Below are positions 7,792 to 15,448 of a DNA stretch of 64,000 nucleotides, piece by piece (the first letter of the stretch is position 1; each line of letters starts with the position of its first letter). The position numbers were made by a program, and so were the translations under genes. This DNA comes from CAVSRC01 sp963798195 (lineage in GTDB: Bacteria; Pseudomonadota; Alphaproteobacteria; Rhizobiales; Kaistiaceae), in the NCBI GenBank assembly GCA_963798195.1, contig CAWCSF010000010.1:806001-870000 (forward strand), written 5' to 3'. The notes beneath the pieces are model-generated. The model did no database searches and was not told where the DNA came from. It saw only the letters and a list, made by a program, of their open reading frames with translations.

Positions 7792-8316
7792 ATGGAGCGA
7801 ATTGTCATCGTCGGCTGTTCGGGTTCCGGCAAATCGACGCTCGCGCGGGAACTCGGCCAACGCCTCGGCCTCCCTGTAACCCACCTCGATGCCCTCTACT
7901 GGGAACCGGGTTGGCGCCCGACATCCAACCGGCCGGCGTTCGACGCACGCGTGCTGGAGGTCGTTGCGTCCGACAGATGGATCATCGACGGCGGCTATTC
8001 GACGACGCTCCCTGAGCGGCTGGGTCGGGCGGACACGGCGATCCTGATGATGTTCCCGCTGTGGCAGTGCCTGTGGCGCGTGCTCGCGCGCGTCGTCAAG
8101 TTCCGGGGAATGTCGCGCCCCGACATGGCCAGCGGCTGTGCGGAGCGGGTGGACTGGGAATTCCTGAGCTACATCTGGAATTACCGGCGGCGAACCTTGC
8201 CGAGGCTTGAGCAGGCGTTTGCCGAACACTTCTCCGGCAAGCCTTTACGGCTGGACCGGCAGAGGCAGGTGGATACGTTCCTGCAGACGGTCGGGTGTCC
8301 TGCCGTCAGCCGATAA
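7792..8316 (+). CDS. P-loop kinase-like ATPase (FlaR/adenylate-kinase-like)
   Basis: A 174-residue P-loop protein with a clean Walker A motif (GCSGSGKSTLA) near the start, a THLDALYWEPGW segment and a DRWIIDGGYS strand. This pattern is shared by the small ATPases often annotated as DNA topology modulation protein FlaR, which are related to adenylate and shikimate kinases. The true substrate is unknown, and the FlaR label carries little functional weight. The start at 7792 places the P-loop next to the N-terminus as usual. Its end overlaps the convergent TSUP permease gene by 11 bases. Confidence 0.8.
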   Translation: MERIVIVGCSGSGKSTLARELGQRLGLPVTHLDALYWEPGWRPTSNRPAFDARVLEVVASDRWIIDGGYSTTLPERLGRADTAILMMFPLWQCLWRVLARVVKFRGMSRPDMASGCAERVDWEFLSYIWNYRRRTLPRLEQAFAEHFSGKPLRLDRQRQVDTFLQTVGCPAVSR

Positions 8317-9100
8317 GCTGCTGCGCGCCCTGCCAGACGACGTAGAGGCCGACGAGGCCGACGATGGCGGCGAACACCCGCGAGAGCGTTTGGCGCTGGC
8401 CGGCGAGGTGGCGTGCCGTGGCGGCGCCGGCGACCCCGCCGACAACGCCGCCGGCCAGAAGCAGCGCCGCGATCCACCAGTCGACCAGACCTGAGAGCGC
8501 GTAGTTGCCGGCTGTCGTTGCGCCGAAGCTGGCGACCGAGACAAGCGACGAACTGATCGCGTTGATGAGCGGCATGCCGGTCGCGATCACCAGGCCCGGC
8601 ACGATGAGGAAGCCGCCACCGATGCCGAAGAAGCCGGCGAGGAACCCCGTCGCCAATGCGGCAACACCAAGACGCGGCAGCAGGCGGCCCGCCGACATCC
8701 CATCGAGATGAACCTCGGGGTGGCCGGCGCTTGGTGGCCGGCGCGCCATCGAGAGCGCGATGACGATCATCACGAGGCCGAACAGCGCCAGCAGGTTGTC
8801 GCCGTTGATGGCCTTTCCGACCGTCGAACCCAGCGCCGCCCCGGCGATTCCGAAGACGGCGTAGGTGATGGCGCAGTTGAGCTTCACGTTGCCGGAGCGC
8901 CAGTGGCTGACGAGATTGACAGTCGCGTTGGCGGCAACCGCCACCGCGCTCGTGCCGATCGCCACGTGCGGGCTTTTCACCCCGACTACGTAGACCAGCA
9001 GCGGTACGGCCAGCACCGAACCGCCCCCGCCGACCAACCCAAGCGAGAAGCCGACCAGGCTGCCGGAGAAGATGGCGAGGAAGTCCTGAAGGACGGTCAT
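8306..9100 (-). CDS. TSUP (TauE/SafE) family permease
   Basis: A 264-residue polytopic membrane protein of the sulfite exporter TauE/SafE family, with about eight helices. The GLVGGGGSVLAVPLLVY and VAIGTSAVAVAANATVN segments of the first half and GIGGGFLIVPGLV of the second half are the two conserved family repeats. It is the last gene of a leftward operon behind the BigR-type sensor and the rhodanese. In known bigR operons a permease of this type is thought to export sulfite or a related sulfur oxyanion produced from persulfide oxidation. Confidence 0.88.
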   Translation of the reverse strand: MTVLQDFLAIFSGSLVGFSLGLVGGGGSVLAVPLLVYVVGVKSPHVAIGTSAVAVAANATVNLVSHWRSGNVKLNCAITYAVFGIAGAALGSTVGKAINGDNLLALFGLVMIVIALSMARRPPSAGHPEVHLDGMSAGRLLPRLGVAALATGFLAGFFGIGGGFLIVPGLVIATGMPLINAISSSLVSVASFGATTAGNYALSGLVDWWIAALLLAGGVVGGVAGAATARHLAGQRQTLSRVFAAIVGLVGLYVVWQGAQQLIG

Positions 9101-9156
9101 GCGGAGAGAGGCGCCGCCCGGGGGCGGCGCGCGCCTTTAGTGGAAACGGTGGGTCG

Positions 9157-9474
9157 TCAGCCGCGGGTCGTCGGAAAGCCCGCTCTCTTCCATCCGATGA
9201 TGCCACCCACCATGTTGTAGGCGTCGCCATTGGTCAGCGAGGCGAGGGCCGCGGCGTTGTTCTTGGTGCGGCCGCCGGAAGCGCAATGGAACACGACCGG
9301 CTTGTCCTGAGGCAGGTTTGCCGGCTCGCCGCGCACCAGGGCCGAGAGCGGCAATTCGATCGAACCGGGGATACGTTCCGCGGCAAGTTCGTGCGGCTCA
9401 CGAACGTCCACCAGGACGGCGTCCTTCTGAAGGAGGTTCTGTGCCTCGACAACGTCGATGTCTTTGAGTGTCAT
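9157..9474 (-). CDS. rhodanese-like sulfurtransferase
   Basis: A single rhodanese domain of 105 residues. The catalytic cysteine sits in the loop FHCASGGRTKNN, followed by the KRAGFPTTRG end typical of this clade, and DVREPHEL is present near the N-terminus. It overlaps the stop of the ArsR-type gene (ATGA), so it is translated from the same message. In the persulfide pathway such proteins move sulfane sulfur between glutathione persulfide and other acceptors, next to the persulfide dioxygenase encoded divergently. Confidence 0.9.
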   Translation of the reverse strand: MTLKDIDVVEAQNLLQKDAVLVDVREPHELAAERIPGSIELPLSALVRGEPANLPQDKPVVFHCASGGRTKNNAAALASLTNGDAYNMVGGIIGWKRAGFPTTRG

Positions 9475-9818
9475 TTCGGGATCCTTTTGCCGGGCGGGGC
9501 CGGCGGGTTGCAAAACAGGGTCTTCAGCATGGAGAGGAACCGCTCCGCCGACGGATCGGCGATCTTGTAGTGCAGCGTCTGGCCATCACGCCGGAACGTC
9601 ACCAGGCCGTCCTCGCGCATCAGGGCGAGATGCTGGGACAGCGCCGACTGGCTGAGGCCGACCGCCGCGGCCAGTGCGTTGACGCTCATCTCGCCTGCAT
9701 TGGCCAGATGGCACAGAAGCAGCAGCCGCCGCTCGTTGGAGAGCAGCTTCATCAGCCGTGCCGCTTCCTGCGCCTTGTCGGCGAGGTCGGCGAAGTCGAG
9801 TGTCTCGGCGTGTTGCAT
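9471..9818 (-). CDS. bigR: ArsR-family persulfide sensor, BigR/SqrR type
   Basis: A 115-residue winged-helix repressor. The core LLSNERRLLLLCHLA places a cysteine in the second helix, and a second cysteine lies near the C-terminus (LKTLFCNPP), about 66 residues later. This is the dithiol pair that forms a tri- or tetrasulfide bridge in BigR and SqrR and releases DNA when persulfides accumulate. The recognition helix is SQSALSQHLALMRE. The start at 9818 is chosen because ATAGGGA precedes it; an ATG at 9833 has no ribosome site. It is divergent from the ETHE1-like gene and heads the rhodanese-permease operon. Confidence 0.88.
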   Translation of the reverse strand: MQHAETLDFADLADKAQEAARLMKLLSNERRLLLLCHLANAGEMSVNALAAAVGLSQSALSQHLALMREDGLVTFRRDGQTLHYKIADPSAERFLSMLKTLFCNPPAPPGKRIPK

Positions 9819-9837
9819 CGGGTCCCTATCCATTAGC

Positions 9838-9874
9838 GTTGACTAAATTAGGGATCGCTAATATGTATGTCAAC
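9838..9874. promoter_or_regulatory. candidate BigR operator in the divergent promoter region
   Basis: The A+T-rich gap between the sensor gene and the dioxygenase gene contains nested inverted repeats: GTTGAC (9838-9843) with GTCAAC (9869-9874), and inside it ATTAG (9847-9851) with CTAAT (9858-9862). An additional ATTAGC lies at 9832-9837. This is the expected place and base composition for a BigR-type operator controlling both directions. Confidence 0.6.
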
Positions 9875-9904
9875 AACCGATCCAACCGGAATACGGAGTC
9901 CGCC

Positions 9905-10774
9905 ATGACCACCACGACCCAACCCGACGTTCGCGCCTTTTTCGACAAGGCCACGAATACGGTGAGCTATCTGGTCGCCGACCCCGAAACGAAGCACGCC
10001 GCCATCGTCGACCCGGTGCTCGACTACGACCAGTCGACCGGCAAGGCCTCTACCCACTCGGCCGATGACATCCTCAAGGCGGTCGAGGAGGCGAAGCTGA
10101 CAGTGGACTGGGTTCTGGAGACACACGCCCATGCTGATCATCTCTCCGGCGCGCCCTACGTGAAGCTCAAGACCGGCGCCAAGGTCGGCATCGGTGAGCA
10201 CATCCGCGAGGTGCAGAAGATCTTCCGTCCGGTGTTCAATGCCACCGACGTCTCCGGCGACGGCAGCGAGTTCGACCACCTCTTCCGCGACGGCGAGACG
10301 TTCCGGATCGGCAACCTCGAAGGCTCGATCCTGCATACGCCCGGCCATACGCCGGCCTGCATCTCCTACGTGGTCGGCGACGCGGTGTTCGTGGGCGACA
10401 CGTTGTTCATGCCGGACTACGGCACGGCACGTGCCGACTTCCCCGGCGGTGATGCCCGGACGCTCTACCGCTCCATTCAGAAATTGCTCGCTCTCCCCGA
10501 TGCCACCCGCATCTTCGTCTGTCACGATTACCTGCCGGAGGGGCGCAAGGACTACGCATGGGAGACCACGATCGGCGACGAGCGCAAGAACGTGCAACTC
10601 GAGGGGATCAGCGAGGACGAGTTCGTCGCGTGGCGCGAGGGCAGGGACGCCAAACTGGCGGCGCCGCTGCTGTTGCTGCCGTCGATCCAGACGAATATCC
10701 GCGCCGGGAAGCTGCCCCCGCCGGACGCCAACGGCGTCTCCTACATCAAGATTCCGGTGAAGCTCGCCAGCTGA
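9905..10774 (+). CDS. blh: ETHE1/Blh-like persulfide dioxygenase (MBL fold)
   Basis: A 289-residue metallo-beta-lactamase-fold protein. The metal motif THAHADHL is present, followed by the ILHTPGHTPACISY histidine, the GDTLFMPDYGTARADFPGG segment with the aspartate ligand, and VCHDYLP. This is the arrangement of ETHE1 and Blh enzymes that oxidise glutathione persulfide to sulfite. GGAG lies ten bases before the ATG at 9905. It is divergent from the BigR-type repressor gene with an operator-like element between them, so persulfide-induced expression is expected. Confidence 0.88.
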   Translation: MTTTTQPDVRAFFDKATNTVSYLVADPETKHAAIVDPVLDYDQSTGKASTHSADDILKAVEEAKLTVDWVLETHAHADHLSGAPYVKLKTGAKVGIGEHIREVQKIFRPVFNATDVSGDGSEFDHLFRDGETFRIGNLEGSILHTPGHTPACISYVVGDAVFVGDTLFMPDYGTARADFPGGDARTLYRSIQKLLALPDATRIFVCHDYLPEGRKDYAWETTIGDERKNVQLEGISEDEFVAWREGRDAKLAAPLLLLPSIQTNIRAGKLPPPDANGVSYIKIPVKLAS

Positions 10775-10937
10775 CCGGCCGCGCGGCAGCGCATAATGGA
10801 AACCGAAGTATTCTCAATGCATTAGCTGCGGCCGAGAGACAGTCGGTCGCAGGGCTCGCGGGTCCGATGACTCCCGATGCAGTTGGTGGTAGAACCCGCG
10901 TCCCGCCGCATATTGCGGTGCAGCATCGGTTGCCATC

Positions 10938-12851
10938 GTGAGCAACGCGTCCGCCGGACATGGCGTCCTCGATGGCGGTGATCCGGTACCCGTCAACGCG
11001 GGCTTCTGGGTCCTGACCATTGGGTCCATCGGCGTCGTCTATGGCGACATCGGCACGAGCCCCCTCTACGCATTCCGTGAGGCCATGCTGGTCGCGGCCG
11101 ACGGCGATGGCGGTGTGACCGAGGCCGGTGTCTTCGGTGTTCTATCGTTGATCTTCTGGTCGCTCATCATCGTCGTCACGCTCAAATACGTGCTGATCCT
11201 CACGCGCGCCGATAATCGCGGCGAGGGCGGCACGCTGGCGCTGATGGCGCTCGCGCAGGAATCCTTTCGGCGCGCCGGGCCGGTCATTGTCATCGTCGGT
11301 GCGATCGCGGCGGCGCTCTTTTATGGCGACGCTATGATCACGCCCGCCCTGTCGGTGCTGTCCGCGATCGAGGGACTTGGTGTCATCGAACCGGTGCTGC
11401 GGCCCGCGGTCCTGCCGATTACAGTTGTCATCCTGGTCGCGCTGTTCCTCGTTCAGTCGCGCGGCACGGCAAGCGTGGCGGCGCTATTCGGACCCGTGAC
11501 CAGCGTATGGTTCATAGCCCTCGCGGTTGCCGGAGCCATCGCGATCGCCGGCAATCCCACTGTTCTGCTCGCCCTTAGTCCGATCTATGCCATCCGCTTT
11601 CTGCTGACTCACGGCGTCATCAGCCTGATCACGCTGGGCGCCGTCTTCCTGGCGGTCACTGGCGCCGAGGCGCTCTATGCCGACCTCGGGCATTTCGGCC
11701 GCAAGCCGATCCAGACGGCGTGGCTGTTCTTCGTGCTCCCGGCGCTGGTGATCAACTACTTCGGACAGGGGGCTCTGGTGCTCCAGGCGCCGAACGCGCT
11801 CGATAACCCGTTCTTCCTGATGTACCCGGGCTGGGCGCGTCTCCCCATGGTCGGCCTCGCGACTGCGGCGACGGTCATCGCCAGTCAAGCTGTCATCACC
11901 GGGGCCTATTCTCTGAGCCGTCAGGCGGTTCAACTGGGGCTGCTGCCGCGTCTCGAAATCCGCCACACCTCAGAGGCCCACTCCGGCCAGATCTTCGTGC
12001 CGCGGATCAACCTGTTCCTGCTGGTCGGCGTCCTCCTGCTGGTCGGGCTGTTCCGCTCCTCCAGCGCGCTTGCCGGCGCATACGGCATCGCGGTGACCGG
12101 CACCATGGTGGTCACAGCCATGCTGGCCTTCATCGTCATCTGGCGCGTCTGGCACTGGCATCCGGTCGCGGCCGCTGTGCTTGTGCTGCCGTTTCTGCTC
12201 ATCGACCTGACATTTCTGTCGGCAAACCTGCTGAAGATCGTATCCGGCGGCTGGTTCCCCCTTCTGCTCGGCGGTTTCCTGTTGCTGGTCATGCTGACCT
12301 GGCGGCGCGGCAGCAGGATCCTGTTCGAGAAGACGCGCCGCATCGAGGTTCCGCTGACCCAGCTGATCGACAAGCTCGAGGCCAAACCGCCGCCGCGTAT
12401 CGCTGGGACCGCGGTCTTCCTGACCAGCGATCCGGACAGCACTCCGACCGCGCTGCTGCACAGTCTGAAGCATTTCAAGGTGCTGCACGAGAACAACGTG
12501 ATCGTGACCGTGGTGACGACCGACGCCCCAAAGGTGTCGTCGAAGGAAAGGGCGTTGGTGGAGCCGATCTCGGCGTCGTTCGTCCGCATTACGCTCCGCT
12601 ACGGCTTCACCGAAACGCCCAACCTTCCGCGCACGCTGTCGCGCATCAAGAACGATGCGTTCAGCTACGACGTGATGAAGACGACGTTCTTCCTGTCGCG
12701 CCGGTCATTGAAGGTGTCGACGCGCTCGGGGATGCCGGTATGGCAGGACAAAATCTTCGTTGTCCTGGCACGCAATGCAGACGACGCGTCGAGCTATTTC
12801 CGAATTCCGACCGACCGCGTGGTCGAGATCGGAACCCAGGTGACGATTTGA
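10938..12851 (+). CDS. kup: Kup-type potassium uptake protein
   Basis: A 637-residue KUP/HAK/KT potassium transporter with proton-coupled K+ uptake. The first helix carries GVVYGDIGTSPLYAF, the family signature, followed by about eleven more membrane helices to near residue 450 and then a cytoplasmic C-terminal domain of about 170 residues. Conserved GALVLQAPNALDNPFF and GAYSLSRQAVQLG segments are present. Translation starts with GTG at 10938; no clear ribosome site is visible and no later start would keep helix 1 intact. The 163-base gap before it holds nothing I recognise. Confidence 0.93.
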   Translation: MSNASAGHGVLDGGDPVPVNAGFWVLTIGSIGVVYGDIGTSPLYAFREAMLVAADGDGGVTEAGVFGVLSLIFWSLIIVVTLKYVLILTRADNRGEGGTLALMALAQESFRRAGPVIVIVGAIAAALFYGDAMITPALSVLSAIEGLGVIEPVLRPAVLPITVVILVALFLVQSRGTASVAALFGPVTSVWFIALAVAGAIAIAGNPTVLLALSPIYAIRFLLTHGVISLITLGAVFLAVTGAEALYADLGHFGRKPIQTAWLFFVLPALVINYFGQGALVLQAPNALDNPFFLMYPGWARLPMVGLATAATVIASQAVITGAYSLSRQAVQLGLLPRLEIRHTSEAHSGQIFVPRINLFLLVGVLLLVGLFRSSSALAGAYGIAVTGTMVVTAMLAFIVIWRVWHWHPVAAAVLVLPFLLIDLTFLSANLLKIVSGGWFPLLLGGFLLLVMLTWRRGSRILFEKTRRIEVPLTQLIDKLEAKPPPRIAGTAVFLTSDPDSTPTALLHSLKHFKVLHENNVIVTVVTTDAPKVSSKERALVEPISASFVRITLRYGFTETPNLPRTLSRIKNDAFSYDVMKTTFFLSRRSLKVSTRSGMPVWQDKIFVVLARNADDASSYFRIPTDRVVEIGTQVTI

Positions 12852-12915
12852 GCCTGTGGAAAAGGGCCATCCTGCTATTTGACGCGGGCGGCCCGGTTGG
12901 CGAGTGTCTCAGCCA

Positions 12916-13347
12916 ATGGCCCTGAACATCATCAAGCTCTGCGTCGGCTGCGATTCCATCGAGGATCTCGTCGAATGGATCGACTACCGCATGGCGGAGA
13001 AGCGCAAGGCGCGGCAGCCGCTGGAGCACTTCCACACCACGCGGATGGTGCCGAAGCGCGTCGCCGAGCTGCTCGATGGCGGCTCACTATACTGGGTCAT
13101 CAAGGGCAACGTGCAGGTGCGCCAGCCGCTGATCGACGTGCGTCCGTTCGTCGATGACGAAGGAATCGGCCGCTGCCACCTGGTGATGGAGCCGAAAGTC
13201 GTTGCGACCGAATGGCAGCCGAAGCGACCGTTCCAGGGCTGGCGCTACCTGGAAGCCAAGGACGCGCCGCGCGACCTGAAGCGGGGTAGACGGGGCGGTT
13301 TGCCACCGGAACTCGGCGCCGAACTGGCCGCTCTGGGGCTGCGCTAG
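12916..13347 (+). CDS. DUF1489 family protein
   Basis: A 143-residue protein that matches the DUF1489 family of alphaproteobacteria throughout: MALNIIKLCVGCDSIEDL at the start, a HTTRMVPKR motif, LYWVIKGNVQVRQPLIDV and the RPFQGWRYLE end. It is about the usual length and likely cytoplasmic. The function of the family is unknown. The ATG at 12916 aligns with the family start; a GTG at 12904 would add four residues. Confidence 0.9.
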   Translation: MALNIIKLCVGCDSIEDLVEWIDYRMAEKRKARQPLEHFHTTRMVPKRVAELLDGGSLYWVIKGNVQVRQPLIDVRPFVDDEGIGRCHLVMEPKVVATEWQPKRPFQGWRYLEAKDAPRDLKRGRRGGLPPELGAELAALGLR

Positions 13348-13399
13348 CCTGGGTTATTGCGCTGGTCCGATCCCTCGCCGAGGTAATCTTAACAGGCAA

Positions 13400-13497
13400 G
13401 ATTCCGCGTCCGGACCGTCATTATTGACGGAATTTTCCGTCTTTTCGTGCATGTTCCGGCAATCACTTGAGTGATTCCCGGGTCGGAACAGCGAATC
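13400..13497 (+). promoter_or_regulatory. mipZ leader with three GANTC (CcrM) sites and a palindrome
   Basis: GANTC methylation targets occur at 13400-13404, 13473-13477 and 13493-13497, the last one ending one base before the start codon. A 16-base palindrome, AATCACT-TG-AGTGATT, spans 13461-13476 and overlaps the second site. In Caulobacter, mipZ transcription depends on CcrM methylation and GcrA, so this clustering is likely functional. Confidence 0.55.
13426..13445 (+). terminator. probable terminator after the DUF1489 gene
   Basis: GACGGAA and TTCCGTC form a 5-7 base-pair hairpin followed by TTTT. It is short and also lies just upstream of mipZ, where TTGACG (13424-13429) could alternatively be a -35 box. 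Confidence 0.45.
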
Positions 13498-13498
13498 A

Positions 13499-14410
13499 AT
13501 GGCCAGTGACACGCCGGCATCAAACGCGGCGCACGTCATCGTCCTCGGAAACGAGAAGGGCGGGTCGGGCAAGTCGACGCTCGCCATGCACCTCGTCATT
13601 GCGCTGCTCAAGGCTGGCCACCGCGTTGCCTCTATCGACACGGACAGCCGCCAGCTTTCGCTGACCCGCTATCTCGAAAACCGCGCCCGCTGGGCGCGCC
13701 GCACCGGGGTGCCGCTCGAACTGTCTGCGCATTTCTCGGTGAAGCTGGGCGAGGGCGACCGGGTGAGCGAGGCCGAGGCGAAGGAATTCGCCGACTTCGC
13801 CGAAATCATCGACCGGCTCGGCGCGACGGTGGATTTCGTCATCATCGACACACCCGCCAACGACTCCTACCGCATGCGGCTCAGTCACGCCCTGGCCGAT
13901 ACGCTCATCACTCCCGTCAATGACAGTTTTGTCGATCTCGATGTGCTGGGACGGGTCGAGGGACCGGACCTCGATGTCACGGGGATCAGCCAGTACGCCG
14001 CCCTTGTGGAAGAGGTTCGACGCAAGCGGCAAGCAAGCGTGCCACAGGGCACCGACTGGATTGTCGTGCGCAACCGCCTGTCGCCGCTCGGGAGCCGAAA
14101 TCAGCGGAGCGTGGTCACGGGGTTGGAAAACCTGTCCGAACGCCTTGGCTTCCGCGTTGCGAACGGCATCACCGAGCGCGTGATTTTCCGTGAGTTCTTT
14201 CCCATGGGGCTGACCGCGTTCGATCCATTGGAACGCGCTGTGCTCGGAGCGCGTCCGACCATGTCGCACCTCGCGGCCCGCAACGAGATACGTGAACTCG
14301 TCGAGGCCCTGCACTTGCCGGTCGTAGCGCCGGGACTGAGCCCCTCCGTGACCGACGAAGCGGCACAAACGGCCGTAAACGTCATCGCAGAGCAACACTT
14401 GGCGCTCTAA
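13499..14410 (+). CDS. mipZ: MipZ-type division-plane ATPase, copy 1
   Basis: A 303-residue ParA/MinD-superfamily ATPase. The deviant Walker A motif GNEKGGSGKST with its signature lysine is near residue 18, followed by SIDTDSRQLSLTRYLENR, IIDTPANDSYRMR, the MipZ-typical PVNDSFVDLDVLGRV segment and WIVVRNRLSPLGSRNQR. MipZ forms a bipolar gradient by interacting with ParB and blocks FtsZ assembly away from midcell. Compared with the common form DTPGxDS, this copy has DTPANDS. A second mipZ gene follows 59 bases later on the same strand. The leader is rich in GANTC sites. The protein has an extra tail of about 30 residues after the conserved LVEALHLP. Confidence 0.88.
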   Translation: MASDTPASNAAHVIVLGNEKGGSGKSTLAMHLVIALLKAGHRVASIDTDSRQLSLTRYLENRARWARRTGVPLELSAHFSVKLGEGDRVSEAEAKEFADFAEIIDRLGATVDFVIIDTPANDSYRMRLSHALADTLITPVNDSFVDLDVLGRVEGPDLDVTGISQYAALVEEVRRKRQASVPQGTDWIVVRNRLSPLGSRNQRSVVTGLENLSERLGFRVANGITERVIFREFFPMGLTAFDPLERAVLGARPTMSHLAARNEIRELVEALHLPVVAPGLSPSVTDEAAQTAVNVIAEQHLAL

Positions 14411-14445
14411 AACGACCGGTGCGTGCATCTCACGTTCCCGGCACC

Positions 14446-14468
14446 GCAGAATCAGCTAATGATTCTGC
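14446..14468 (+). promoter_or_regulatory. 9-bp inverted repeat with two GANTC sites before mipZ copy 2
   Basis: GCAGAATCA (14446-14454) and TGATTCTGC (14460-14468) are perfect inverted copies around GCTAA. Each arm contains a GANTC site (14449-14453 and 14461-14465). The core AATCA-N5-TGATT resembles the AATCA-N6-TGATT palindrome before copy 1. It ends one base before the ATG at 14470. Confidence 0.55.
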
Positions 14469-14469
14469 A

Positions 14470-15390
14470 ATGCTGCGCGATGTGCGACGACCCGCCCACG
14501 TAATCGTTCTCGGAAACGAGAAAGGAGGCTCGGGCAAATCCACAACGGCCATGCACGTTATCGTTGCCCTGCTGAAGACCGGGGCGCGGGTCGCATCCAT
14601 TGATACCGACGGCCGCCAGCGCTCGCTGACGCGCTACATCGAAAATCGCGCATCCTGGGCGAAGCGGCATGGCCTTCCCCTGGAAGTCCCGACCCACTTC
14701 ACCGTGCCGCCGGCGGAAGGCGAGACCGTCGCCGACATCGAAGGCCGCGAGTTCCGCGCTTTTGCCGAAGCGGTCAGCCGCACGGAATACGGCTACGACT
14801 ACGTCGTCATCGATACGGCAGGTCACAACACGTACCTGATGCGCGTCAGCCACGCGATGGCGGACACGCTGATCACGCCGATCAATGACAGCTTCATCGA
14901 CTTCGACGTGCTGGGCCGGGTCGATCCCGAGACCTATGAGGTCCTCGGGCCGAGCCACTACGCGCAACTCGTTGGCGAGTCACTGCGCCAGCGGCGGCTG
15001 ATCGACGATCGCGACACCGACTGGATCGTGGTGCGCAACCGCCAGTCGCAACTGAAGAGCCGCAACCGCCGAAACATCGAGCGCGGGCTGAAGGATCTGT
15101 CCCGGGTCGTTGGCTTCCGCCTCGCCGATGGCATCTCGGAGCGGGTGATCTTCCGCGAACTGTTCCCAACGGGGCTCACCGCCCTCGATACATTCGACCG
15201 GAGCGCGGGCGAACCGACGCTTTCACATATTTCGGCCCGCAACGAGGTGCGCGGCCTGCTTGACGCCCTGCATCTTCCCGCGCTGCAAAAAGCGCGGAGT
15301 TCCGGGGATCCCGACGATCCGGGACATCCGACCACCGGGCACACATCCCCATCACCTGACGGTGACGGCCGGTTGCACCGGTCCCTCTGA
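14470..15390 (+). CDS. mipZ: MipZ-type division-plane ATPase, copy 2
   Basis: A 306-residue paralogue of the preceding protein with the same GNEKGGSGKST motif, SIDTDGRQRSLTRYIENR, PINDSFIDFDVLGRVDP and WIVVRNRQSQLKSRNRR segments. The phosphate-contacting loop reads VIDTAGHNTYLMR, so the usual proline and aspartate of DTPGxDS are replaced, while the first aspartate is kept. The C-terminus has a 35-residue acidic, proline-rich tail not seen in typical MipZ. The ATG at 14470 gives a length that matches copy 1; a GTG at 14419 in the same frame would add 17 residues and place the 9-bp palindrome inside the gene. Neither start has a clear ribosome site. Confidence 0.83.
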   Translation: MLRDVRRPAHVIVLGNEKGGSGKSTTAMHVIVALLKTGARVASIDTDGRQRSLTRYIENRASWAKRHGLPLEVPTHFTVPPAEGETVADIEGREFRAFAEAVSRTEYGYDYVVIDTAGHNTYLMRVSHAMADTLITPINDSFIDFDVLGRVDPETYEVLGPSHYAQLVGESLRQRRLIDDRDTDWIVVRNRQSQLKSRNRRNIERGLKDLSRVVGFRLADGISERVIFRELFPTGLTALDTFDRSAGEPTLSHISARNEVRGLLDALHLPALQKARSSGDPDDPGHPTTGHTSPSPDGDGRLHRSL

Positions 15391-15448
15391 GCGCCACATG
15401 ATAGGGTGGCGTCCGCCGGTGCGGGCGTTCTCAGGGAAGGTCATGGCC

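Noticed and set aside
11484..12589. Two minus-strand frames antisense to kup
   Set aside because: Kup covers the region fully with all its membrane helices; the antisense frames show no family features.
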